Translations under genes and position numbers: made by a program
Notes under the pieces: model-generated
The model's database searches: none
Told to the model about the DNA's origin: nothing
The model's input: only the letters and a program-made list of their open reading frames with translations
Shown: piece by piece, positions 1 through 5,984 of the stretch
Layout of the letters: every line of letters starts with the position of its first letter
How positions within the stretch are numbered: position 1 is the first letter of the stretch
NCBI GenBank assembly: GCA_900541715.1
Contig: UQLI01000056.1
Span: forward strand, 1-6,013
Length of the DNA: 6,013 bases
Reading direction: 5' to 3'
Source of the DNA: an uncultured Collinsella sp.
GTDB lineage: Bacteria; Actinomycetota; Coriobacteriia; Coriobacteriales; Coriobacteriaceae

Positions 1-497
1 GGAAGGACATGCTCGACATCCGCAAGCGCTTCGAGCCGCGCGCCGAGGAGCTCGCCAAGAAGTACGCCCTGGCCCCCTACACCATGTTCATCGGCTCGGG
101 CGCCCTGTGGGGCGAGACGATCCTGTTCTCGATGTGCATCCTGGAGGAGATGCAGTGGAAGCGCACCCGCTACATCACCTCGGCCGACTTCTTCCACGGC
201 ACCCTCGAGCTCGTGGAGCCCGGCGTCCCCGTGTTCCTGTTCATGGGCGAGGACGAGAACCGCAAGCTCGACGAGCGCGTCCGCGCCTTCCTCAACCGCG
301 GCGTGACCGGCGACACCGACATCAACATCATCGACACCGCCGAGTTCGCGATCCCCGGTCTTGACGACGAGTTCCGCGTCATCGTCTCCCCGTGGATTCT
401 GACGGTGCTCGTGACCGACCGCCTGGCTCGCTACTACGAGACGGTCACCAAGCACAACCTCAAGTATCGTCGCTACTATCACCAGTTCGACTACTAA
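1..497 (+). CDS. frlB: SIS-domain fructosamine-6-phosphate deglycase (FrlB/GfrF-like), C-terminal half
   Basis: This is a partial gene: the reading frame is open back to the window edge, so the ATG at 9 is probably internal. About 163 residues are visible, against roughly 340 for the FrlB family, so the N-terminal SIS domain lies upstream. The visible part is a second SIS domain. Numbered from the ATG at 9, it has a sugar-phosphate-binding stretch (IGSGALWGE, 28-36), then CILEEMQW (43-50) and DFFHGTLELVEP (60-71), and ends in a Tyr-rich tail (RRYYHQFDY). These match FrlB as I remember it. E47 and H63 are 16 residues apart, the same spacing as the catalytic Glu/His pair described for the related deglycase FraB. 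Family members are cytosolic and split fructoselysine-6-phosphate or a similar Amadori phosphate into glucose-6-phosphate and the free amine. The downstream PTS would supply that substrate. Codons are strongly C/G-ending, suggesting high expression. The exact substrate (fructoselysine, glucoselysine or another fructosamine) is not decided by the sequence. Confidence 0.82.
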   Translation, partial: KDMLDIRKRFEPRAEELAKKYALAPYTMFIGSGALWGETILFSMCILEEMQWKRTRYITSADFFHGTLELVEPGVPVFLFMGEDENRKLDERVRAFLNRGVTGDTDINIIDTAEFAIPGLDDEFRVIVSPWILTVLVTDRLARYYETVTKHNLKYRRYYHQFDY

Positions 498-543
498 AGA
501 AAACGGGTGCGGGAACGTGCCGGGCTATTGAGAGGAACACAGA

Positions 544-960
544 ATGAGACAGTACATCATCGCCAGCCATGCGCACTTCGCTACCGGCATCAAGGAGAGC
601 GTCGAGCTGCTCTCGGGCGCTCGCGACAACGTCCACGATCTTTCGATGTTCGTCGATGGCCGCATGGACGTGGCCGAGGAGGCCCAAAAACTGCTGGCAG
701 GCATGTCTGCTGACGATGATGTCGTTGTCTGCACCGACCTCTTTGGCGGCAGCGTCAACAACGAGTTCACCAAGATCGTCCAGACGCGTCCCAACACGCA
801 CCTGGTGACCAATATGAACCTGCCGCTCCTTATTCAGCTGCTGTTCGTGTCCGAATCCACCCCGATCGATGAGGCCATTCGCCAGATCGTCGAGGCGGAC
901 GACACCAAGGTCAAGTACGTCAACGACCTGCTGGGGCAGGCCGAACTCGATGAGTTTTAA
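544..960 (+). CDS. PTS mannose-family EIIA component
   Basis: This 138-residue cytosolic protein is the first phosphocarrier of a mannose-family PTS: it takes phosphate from HPr and passes it to EIIB. Its length fits a stand-alone EIIA domain. The N-terminus reads YIIASHAHFATGI, which places the phospho-histidine at H9; the family consensus there is usually SHG, so A10 is a small departure. DLFGGS at 65-70 matches the conserved loop with the Asp that contacts the active His. The start is supported by AGAGGA at 531-536, with 7 bases to the ATG. It lies 46 bases after the deglycase gene and 17 bases before EIIB, consistent with one operon. It resembles EIIA proteins of fructoselysine/glucoselysine systems (GfrA type), but mannose-family EIIA sequences alone do not fix the sugar. 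Confidence 0.9.
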   Translation: MRQYIIASHAHFATGIKESVELLSGARDNVHDLSMFVDGRMDVAEEAQKLLAGMSADDDVVVCTDLFGGSVNNEFTKIVQTRPNTHLVTNMNLPLLIQLLFVSESTPIDEAIRQIVEADDTKVKYVNDLLGQAELDEF

Positions 961-977
961 TCGCTAGGGAGCACATC

Positions 978-1448
978 ATGATTCAGATGATTCGCGTGGA
1001 CTATCGACTGCTGCACGGCCAGGTTGCCGTTAGCTGGACTTCGGCTCTGGGTGCCGACTGCATCCTGTTGGTAAGCGACACGGTCCTCAATGACAAGCTT
1101 CGTCTGCAGGCCCTGTCCCTTGCAAAACCGGAGGGCTGCAAGGTTGTCGTCAAAAACACCGAGGATGCCGTCAAGGCGCTCCAGAGCGGTGTGACCGATA
1201 AGTACAAGCTCTTCGTGGTTTGCGAGACGATCCAGCAGGCCGGTGCCGTCGCCAAGGCGATGGGCGTCAAGAAGATCAACCTCGGCAATGTTGCCTTTAG
1301 CGAGGATGCCCGCCAGGTCTCGACGAGCGTGTTCCTTACGCCCGAAAACGAGGCATACGTCAAAGAGCTGCTCGGCGAGGGCTACGAGCTGTTCATTCAG
1401 ATGATTCCGGCAGATGCGAAGACTGACGCCGCGAAGGTCATCGGTTAG
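978..1448 (+). CDS. PTS mannose/fructose/sorbose-family EIIB component
   Basis: This 156-residue cytosolic phosphocarrier accepts phosphate from EIIA and donates it to the sugar entering through EIIC/EIID. The N-terminal motif IRVDYRLLHGQVAVSW is the hallmark of the family, with the phospho-histidine at H13; R6, D8 and R10 around it are also conserved. The length is normal for a stand-alone EIIB. A later segment (KKINLGNVAF) matches the family's usual INxGN region. AGGGAG at 966-971, six bases before the ATG, supports the start. The gene sits 17 bases after EIIA and 8 bases before EIIC, so it is clearly part of the same transcript. Confidence 0.93.
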   Translation: MIQMIRVDYRLLHGQVAVSWTSALGADCILLVSDTVLNDKLRLQALSLAKPEGCKVVVKNTEDAVKALQSGVTDKYKLFVVCETIQQAGAVAKAMGVKKINLGNVAFSEDARQVSTSVFLTPENEAYVKELLGEGYELFIQMIPADAKTDAAKVIG

Positions 1449-1456
1449 GGGCCATC

Positions 1457-2248
1457 ATGGTTATCAAGACAATCCTGATTTTCCTTATTGCCCTTTTGGG
1501 CTATTCCGAGTGGCTGACCGGTACGAGCTACCTCCAGCGCCCGATTGTGCTCGGACCTCTGGTTGGCCTTGTCATGGGCGACATGGTGACCGGCACGATC
1601 ATGGGCGCCACGATGGAGCTTGCCATGGTCGGCGCCATCTCGGTCGGTGCGTATAACCCGCCCGATACGATTTCCGGAACCATCCTGGGTGTGTCGCTTG
1701 CCATGCAGGCCGGCGCGGACGCTTCGGCGGCCCTGACCCTGGGCATTCCCATCGCAACGATCGTCCTGGCGCTCGATACGGCCTTGGGCCAGCCGGTGAT
1801 GCTACTGCTGGTGCACCGTATCGACAAAAACGTCGAGGACGGGGACACCAAGGCCATCACGCGCAACATGCTCATCGCCGGTTACGCGCAGAGCTGGTGC
1901 GGCCTGCTGATTATTCCCCTGGCATTCTTCTTTGGCGCCGATGCTGTTGCCAGCCTGCTCAACATCATCCCCGATTTCGTTCAGACCGGCATGGATGTCG
2001 CCGCCGCCTTCTTGCCCGCACTCGGCTTTGCGATGCTGGCGCAGATGATTATGAACAAAACGGTGGCTCCGTTCTTCTTCGCTGGCTTCTTCCTCGTCGC
2101 CTACTTTGGCATTAGCACGACGGGCGTGGCGATCTTTGCCGCGATCATCGTCGTCGCGATGACGGTTTTGGGTGATAAGAAAAAAGCGGAGCAGCCCGCA
2201 GTGGCAACCGAGGATCCTGCGATTGGGAGTGGGTTCGATGAGTTTTAA
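1457..2248 (+). CDS. PTS mannose-family EIIC membrane component
   Basis: This 263-residue, very hydrophobic integral membrane protein is the sugar channel half of the permease. Hydrophobic segments run from residue 1 (VIKTILIFLIALLGY) through most of the protein to about 235. A charged cytosolic tail of about 25 residues follows and ends in GFDEF. The family landmark MGATMEL (49-55), followed by AYNPPD (65-70), matches the conserved G-x-T-x-E-L and P-D region of ManY-type proteins. The start has only a weak Shine-Dalgarno sequence (AGGGG, overlapping the EIIB stop), so translation is probably coupled to EIIB eight bases upstream. Its 3' end overlaps the EIID start by 11 bases, which favours equimolar production of the two membrane subunits. 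Confidence 0.93.
   Translation: MVIKTILIFLIALLGYSEWLTGTSYLQRPIVLGPLVGLVMGDMVTGTIMGATMELAMVGAISVGAYNPPDTISGTILGVSLAMQAGADASAALTLGIPIATIVLALDTALGQPVMLLLVHRIDKNVEDGDTKAITRNMLIAGYAQSWCGLLIIPLAFFFGADAVASLLNIIPDFVQTGMDVAAAFLPALGFAMLAQMIMNKTVAPFFFAGFFLVAYFGISTTGVAIFAAIIVVAMTVLGDKKKAEQPAVATEDPAIGSGFDEF
2225..2240 (+). promoter_or_regulatory. Ribosome binding site and overlapping EIIC/EIID start
   Basis: GGGAG (2225-2229) and GTGGG (2229-2233) lie just before the ATG at 2238, inside the last codons of EIIC. The start codon precedes the EIIC stop (2246-2248), so ribosomes finishing EIIC can restart on EIID. This decides the EIID start against the upstream ATG at 2172. Confidence 0.6.
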
Positions 2249-3074
2249 GTTTGAGTCTTCTTACGACGGGCTGATTTCCCGCGCAGACCTTAAGAAGCTG
2301 TTCTGGCGCTCGATTCCCTATGAGCATTCCTGGAACTACGAGCGTATGGGCCATATCGGCTTTATGTGGGCCCTTATGCCGATTCTTCGCAAGCTGTATC
2401 CGCAGGATGCGGACTTTAAGGCCGCCCTTAAGCGCCATATGGAGCTCTATAACGTCACGCCGTACATCTCGACGCTCCCCATGTCCATCGCCGCTGCAAT
2501 GGAAGAGGTCAACGCTACTGACGATAGCTTTGACACGAGCGCGATCTCAAATGTCAAGCTTGCTTTGATGGGACCGCTGTCCGGTGTGGGCGATGCCTTC
2601 TACTGGGGCACGCTGCGAATTTTGGCAACGGGTGTCGGCACGTCGCTGGCGCTGCAGGGCTCTATTCTTGGCCCGATTTTGTTCCTGCTCGTGTTCAACG
2701 TCCCTCACTACATCATCCGTTACCTGCTGACGTTTGTGGGATATCGCTTTGGCTCGGACATGATCAGCAAGGTCCAGGAATCGGGCATTATGGACACGAT
2801 CGTCAAGATGGCCTCTATCATGGGCGCCATGGTGATCGGCGCTATGACCATGGAGATGGTCACCGTGGACATTCCGCTCATGGTCGGTGCGGGCGATGGT
2901 GCTCAGACGCTGGCCGAGCTGCTCAACGGAATCTTTCCGGGCTTTGTCACGATGGGGCTGTTTGGAATCGTCTATCTCATGCTCAAGAAGAAGATGAATC
3001 CGCTGCTTATCATGCTCGTGATCCTGCTCGTGAGTATCGCTGGCGCGTTCTTTGGAGTGCTTGGTGTCCAGTAG
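2238..3074 (+). CDS. PTS mannose-family EIID membrane component
   Basis: This 278-residue protein is the second membrane subunit of the permease. I chose the ATG at 2238 because the protein then begins MSFKFESSYDGLISRADLKK and has the normal family length. A longer reading from 2172 would add 22 residues lying entirely inside EIIC. GGGAG at 2225-2229 can serve as ribosome binding site. Family motifs in order are SWNYERM (31-37), KLYP with a following charged stretch, YNVTPYISTLPMSIAAAMEE, and LMGPLSGVGDAFYWGT (from about 110), the last being the strongest EIID signature. The C-terminal third is hydrophobic and ends in a membrane segment after the positive cluster LKKKMNP. It overlaps EIIC by 11 bases and is followed by a hairpin with a T run. 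Confidence 0.93.
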   Translation: MSFKFESSYDGLISRADLKKLFWRSIPYEHSWNYERMGHIGFMWALMPILRKLYPQDADFKAALKRHMELYNVTPYISTLPMSIAAAMEEVNATDDSFDTSAISNVKLALMGPLSGVGDAFYWGTLRILATGVGTSLALQGSILGPILFLLVFNVPHYIIRYLLTFVGYRFGSDMISKVQESGIMDTIVKMASIMGAMVIGAMTMEMVTVDIPLMVGAGDGAQTLAELLNGIFPGFVTMGLFGIVYLMLKKKMNPLLIMLVILLVSIAGAFFGVLGVQ

Positions 3075-3106
3075 AGTATCCGTCATAATGAGAACAATGT
3101 AAGAGG

Positions 3107-3140
3107 GGGCGTCGCGCACACTGTGCTGCGGCGCCCTTTT
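3107..3140 (+). terminator. Intercistronic hairpin with T run between EIID and epimerase
   Basis: Bases 3107-3119 pair with 3123-3136 to form a 13-bp GC-rich stem. It has one G-T wobble (3112/3131), one bulged T (3127) and a three-base loop (ACT, 3120-3122). TTTT follows directly at 3137-3140. This is the architecture of a Rho-independent terminator, although the T run is short. The next gene's Shine-Dalgarno starts only five bases later. Either the terminator is partial and lowers epimerase expression relative to the PTS, or the hairpin is an mRNA processing or stability element. Confidence 0.65.
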
Positions 3141-3144
3141 GCCG

Positions 3145-3152
3145 AAAGGTGG
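3145..3152 (+). promoter_or_regulatory. Ribosome binding site that sets the epimerase start
   Basis: AAAGGTGG at 3145-3152 is a good Shine-Dalgarno sequence five bases before the ATG at 3158. The in-frame GTG at 3149 lies inside this site and so is very unlikely to be the start codon. Confidence 0.7.
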
Positions 3153-3157
3153 ACAAG

Positions 3158-3994
3158 ATGGAGTATCCGCAGCTTGCCGTCATGAATATCAGCCATCGTT
3201 ATTTTGACCTTGAGGAATTCTTTTCTTCGGCAGCGGCCTCGGGCTACACGTGTTGCGAGCTTTGGACCGGGGCGATGCATCTGTATGTCGATTGCCATGG
3301 ATACGATTCGCTCGAGCAGGTGCGGGAGCTGTCGCAGCGGTATGGGGTTCGGATTGTGGGGCTTTGTCCCGAACAGAACAACCCCAAGCCGTGGAATATC
3401 GCGGCGCGCGGGAATGAGGCACGTGCCCGCACGCTCGCGTACTTTAAGAACGTTGTGGATATCGCGGCGGAACTTGGAGCCGAGCAGGTCATGGTCTCGA
3501 GCGGCTGGGCATTTTTGAACGAGCCAATCGAGGACGCGTGGGGTCGAAGTGCCTCGATGCTGCGTGCGATTGCCGAGCATGCGGGAGAGCGCGGCGTGCG
3601 ACTGGTGCTCGAGGCCCTACAGCCGGTTGAGTCGATGATCGTGAACTCGGCGGCCGACACGAAGCGCATGATCGAGGCAGTTGATCATCCGGCACTTAAG
3701 GCGTGTCTGGATATAGGCGCTATGGCGGTGGCGGGGGATACCATCGACGATTATTTCGATCTGCTTGGCGATGATGTCGCCCACGTGCATTTTGTCGATG
3801 TTGCGGCAGATGGCACGACGCATCTTGCCTGGGGTGACGGCGACCGCGATATGCGCGCCGACCTGGATAGGCTGGTGGCGCGCGGCTATCGCGGAGTTGT
3901 TTCGGCCGAGACCTATGACTGGCGCTATTTTGCCGACCCCGCAGCTGCCGATGCGCAGGTAATGGCAGAGTATCGTCGTGCGATTGGCGCCTAG
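3158..3994 (+). CDS. Sugar phosphate isomerase/epimerase family protein, FrlC-like
   Basis: This 278-residue cytosolic protein has the xylose-isomerase-like TIM-barrel fold. From the ATG at 3158, the probable divalent-metal ligands are E152 (LVLEALQP), D185 (ACLDIG), H211 (HVHFVD) and E251 (SAETYDW). They sit at the C-ends of successive beta strands, as in the D-tagatose/psicose 3-epimerase family. WTGAMHLY near residue 40 and GLCPEQNNPKPWN near 65-77 resemble the corresponding FrlC stretches (WGGRPH and YTPETN as I recall them). FrlC interconverts fructoselysine and psicoselysine. An equivalent role here would feed the C3 epimer of the PTS substrate into the deglycase route, either before or after phosphorylation. 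It follows EIID by 83 bases containing a hairpin. Family membership is clear. The substrate is inferred from the neighbours, and another ketose epimerase or isomerase activity is possible. Confidence 0.85.
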   Translation: MEYPQLAVMNISHRYFDLEEFFSSAAASGYTCCELWTGAMHLYVDCHGYDSLEQVRELSQRYGVRIVGLCPEQNNPKPWNIAARGNEARARTLAYFKNVVDIAAELGAEQVMVSSGWAFLNEPIEDAWGRSASMLRAIAEHAGERGVRLVLEALQPVESMIVNSAADTKRMIEAVDHPALKACLDIGAMAVAGDTIDDYFDLLGDDVAHVHFVDVAADGTTHLAWGDGDRDMRADLDRLVARGYRGVVSAETYDWRYFADPAAADAQVMAEYRRAIGA

Positions 3995-4082
3995 GTGGGG
4001 TTGGGTTGCGGCAATCTGCCCTATGTTTCCAAATGAATACGGTGTGAGCGGCTACGACGGATTTTCCCCGCAAGCACTCTAG

Positions 4083-4093
4083 TATGCTAAAGT
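4083..4093 (+). promoter_or_regulatory. Possible -10 region upstream of the his cluster
   Basis: TATGCT at 4083-4088 fits the loose TANNNT pattern of a sigma-70 -10 box, and TAAAGT at 4088-4093 is an overlapping alternative. No convincing -35 box lies at the right distance; the T-rich TTTTCC at 4062-4067 is the nearest candidate. If real, transcription would begin near 4095, placing the inverted repeat at 4098-4127 at the extreme 5' end of the mRNA. Weak evidence. Confidence 0.22.
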
Positions 4094-4097
4094 ACCC

Positions 4098-4127
4098 AGA
4101 AGACCGGCGGAGCTATGCCGGTCTTCT
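4098..4127 (+). terminator. Perfect 11-bp inverted repeat: operon terminator or his leader hairpin
   Basis: AGAAGACCGGC (4098-4108) pairs perfectly with GCCGGTCTTCT (4117-4127) around an eight-base loop. As a terminator, the core stem would be GACCGGC/GCCGGTC followed by a TTCTGTT tail, with the upstream A-rich stretch pairing the tail. That would end the catabolic operon about 130 bases after its last gene. The T run is interrupted, so a leader hairpin for the his transcript is a real alternative. I see no His-codon-rich leader peptide and no T-box consensus here. The rest of the 3995-4163 gap shows nothing else I can name. Confidence 0.5.
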
Positions 4128-4149
4128 GTTCCATACGAAACACAGCATG

Positions 4150-4155
4150 AGGAGG
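4150..4155 (+). promoter_or_regulatory. Strong ribosome binding site for the HisZ-HisG fusion
   Basis: AGGAGG at 4150-4155, within GAGGAGG, is a full Shine-Dalgarno match with eight bases to the ATG at 4164. It is the strongest such site in the window and fixes the start. The ATG at 4147 is not used, since it overlaps this site. Confidence 0.8.
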
Positions 4156-4163
4156 CTCACCAG

Positions 4164-5879
4164 ATGACGGCCACACCGTGGGGATTCCGGGACATATTGC
4201 CCGAGGAGGCTCAGGCGCGCGAGGAGATTGCGCTGACGGTGAAGGGCTGCTTCAGGGAGCATCATTACCTTCCGGTCGAGACGCCGCTGCTCGAGGACAA
4301 GGGTTCGCTCGAGGAAGGCGGCCGCATTGCGGACACGCCGTTTAAGCTCTTTGATGACGACGGCCGCCTGTTGGTGGTCCGTCCCGACAACACGCTGCCG
4401 ATCGTGCGCTTGGTTTCGACCCGTATGCGCGCTGCCGACTTGCCTCTGCGCTTACGTTACGAGGCGCCGGTGGTTCGCGAGTGTCAGCGCAATGCCGGTG
4501 GTTCGCGCCAGTTTACGCAGTTGGGCTTTGAGCTTATCGGCGCGGGCGATACCTCGGGCGATGTCGAGATTGTCTCGCTGGTCGTCGAGGCCGTGCGCGA
4601 GCTGGCACTTCCCGATGCGCGCATTATCGCAGGCAGCGTGCGTCCTTTTAAGGAATTGCTCGCGGTATGCGAGGATCGTGAGCTGGCTGCCGAGGCCCTG
4701 CGCTGCGTGCATGCCAACGACTTTGTGGGCCTCGATGCCCGCGTGGCTGCCAGCGCCGAGTCCGATGCCGTCAAGGCCGCCATTAGCGAGCTGCCGCGCC
4801 TGCACGGTGGTGCCGAGGTGCTCGACCGCGTGGATGCGCTGCTGGAGGCTGCCGGCATCGTCGCGCCGCTGACGCGCGAGCTGCGTGCCCTGGTCGAGGG
4901 CCTGGCTCCCGAGGACGCCCAGGTGCTGTCCTTCGACTTCTCCATCATGAACTCGTTTGATTACTACACGGGTCTGGTCTTTAAGGCCTATGCCGGCGGC
5001 CTGCCCGATCCGGTGGGTTCGGGCGGACGCTACGACTCCATCTTTACCGGTGCATTTGGCGACGGCATCGAGGTGCCGGCGGCGGGCTTTGCCTTTTCGC
5101 TCGAGCGTCTGGAGGCCGTGCGCACCTCGGCCGAGGACGCCGCTTCCGATGGCGACCACGCCGTGGGCCGTGGCGCCGAGGGGCCGCTGCGTATCGCCGT
5201 GCCCAAGGGCTCGCTCAAGGCCGACACGCTCGACGTGCTCGAGACCGCGGGCCTGGACGTCTCCGAGCTGCGTGACCCCGGCCGTCACCTGATCGTGCGC
5301 GGCCGCGACACGCGTGTCGGCGAGGGCGCGGTCGGCGATATCGAGTTTGTCATCGTGCGTCCCAGCGATGCGCCTGCCTTTGTGGGCTGCGGTGGTGCCG
5401 ACTGCGGCATCTGCGGTTGGGACTCGCTCATCGAGGCGGACCTCAACCTGCTGCAGCTGGTAGACCTGGACTATGGCCTGTGCACCTTTATCGAGGCGGA
5501 GCCCGCGTGGCGCGCCGGTCAGGCCGAGCGCAACTATGCCCGCCGCGGTTCGCTTCGCGTGGCAACCAAGTACCCGCGCATCGCGAGTGCCTGGTATGCC
5601 GAGCGCGGCGTGAACGCCGACATCGTTTCGCTGCACGGTAACATCGAGCTGGGCCCCATTGTCGGCATGACCGATCGCATCGTGGATATTACCGCCACGG
5701 GCGCCACGCTGCGCGACAACGACCTGGTCATCACCGGCCGCATCATGGACTGCACGGCCCGTTTCTTTGTCAACCCGGGTGCCGCGCGTCTGGATCCGCG
5801 CGTACGCAATCTGGCCGATCGCTTGGCGGCAGCCGTGAAGGACAAGCATTTTGAGCCCGTTGCGGGCTCGGCGCAATAG
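4164..5879 (+). CDS. hisG: HisZ-HisG fusion: ATP phosphoribosyltransferase with fused regulatory domain
   Basis: One 571-residue protein joins two normally separate subunits of the first enzyme of histidine synthesis (ATP + PRPP to phosphoribosyl-ATP). Residues 1 to about 322 are HisZ-like, a class II HisRS paralogue: WGFRDILPEEA near the start, LRYEAPVVRE and SRQFTQLGFELIGAG in the middle, then DYYTGLVF, GSGGRYD and FAFSLERL. The HisRS catalytic Arg before the DYYT motif is absent, as expected for HisZ. This part is shorter than typical HisZ (about 390). An acidic/glycine linker (about 323-341) follows. The short-form HisG domain runs from LRIAVPKGSL (342) to the end, with ELGPIVGMTDRIVDITATGATL (495-516) matching the HisG signature and PRPP-binding loop. 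Short HisG needs HisZ for activity and histidine feedback, so fusion fixes the 1:1 ratio. Unusual residues are C409, C414 and C417 in the VRPSD-to-SLIEA segment. There is no stop or frameshift between the domains. Confidence 0.93.
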   Translation: MTATPWGFRDILPEEAQAREEIALTVKGCFREHHYLPVETPLLEDKGSLEEGGRIADTPFKLFDDDGRLLVVRPDNTLPIVRLVSTRMRAADLPLRLRYEAPVVRECQRNAGGSRQFTQLGFELIGAGDTSGDVEIVSLVVEAVRELALPDARIIAGSVRPFKELLAVCEDRELAAEALRCVHANDFVGLDARVAASAESDAVKAAISELPRLHGGAEVLDRVDALLEAAGIVAPLTRELRALVEGLAPEDAQVLSFDFSIMNSFDYYTGLVFKAYAGGLPDPVGSGGRYDSIFTGAFGDGIEVPAAGFAFSLERLEAVRTSAEDAASDGDHAVGRGAEGPLRIAVPKGSLKADTLDVLETAGLDVSELRDPGRHLIVRGRDTRVGEGAVGDIEFVIVRPSDAPAFVGCGGADCGICGWDSLIEADLNLLQLVDLDYGLCTFIEAEPAWRAGQAERNYARRGSLRVATKYPRIASAWYAERGVNADIVSLHGNIELGPIVGMTDRIVDITATGATLRDNDLVITGRIMDCTARFFVNPGAARLDPRVRNLADRLAAAVKDKHFEPVAGSAQ

Positions 5880-5906
5880 CGCGAGCACGTACGGGCGCCC
5901 CAACGT

Positions 5907-5939
5907 CCGGGCTGCGGGCTGATTGGCACCGCCGCCCGG
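5907..5939 (+). other. Imperfect GC-rich hairpin between hisZG and the next gene
   Basis: CCGGGC (5907-5912) pairs with GCCCGG (5934-5939). After one mismatch, GCGG (5914-5917) pairs with CCGC (5929-5932). A pyrimidine-rich stretch (TCTCTCGTTTCTC, from 5940) follows, but it is not a clean T run. It could be a weak terminator/attenuator or an mRNA stability element within the his operon. The rest of the 105-base gap (5880-5984) holds only the next ribosome binding site. Confidence 0.35.
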
Positions 5940-5984
5940 TCTCTCGTTTCTCGAACAAAACCTCGACCGATAGGGGATACCGAT

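Noticed and set aside
2172..2237. Upstream ATG extending EIID by 22 residues
   Set aside because: The extension lies wholly inside EIIC and is Arg/Lys/Pro-rich, unlike EIID N-termini. The ATG at 2238 has a ribosome binding site and gives normal length.
3088..3102. Tiny frame ATG-AGA-ACA-ATG-TAA before the intercistronic hairpin, as a possible leader peptide
   Set aside because: It has only four codons, no ribosome binding site and no codon enrichment linking it to a regulatory amino acid.
2547..3119. Minus-strand open frame of 190 codons opposite EIID
   Set aside because: The translation is His/Asp/Arg-rich and resembles no family I know. It is the mirror of the EIID coding pattern.
3149..3157. 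GTG start for the epimerase three codons upstream
   Set aside because: The GTG is part of the Shine-Dalgarno sequence serving the ATG at 3158.
3995..4163. T-box, riboswitch or His-attenuator leader before hisZG
   Set aside because: No T-box consensus and no run of His codons in any short frame. Only the single inverted repeat is visible.
4452..5903. Long minus-strand open frame of 483 codons opposite hisZG
   Set aside because: It lies opposite a confidently identified gene in GC-rich DNA, where biased third positions keep the opposite strand open. Its translation is low in complexity, rich in His/Arg/Gly, and shows no recognisable domain.
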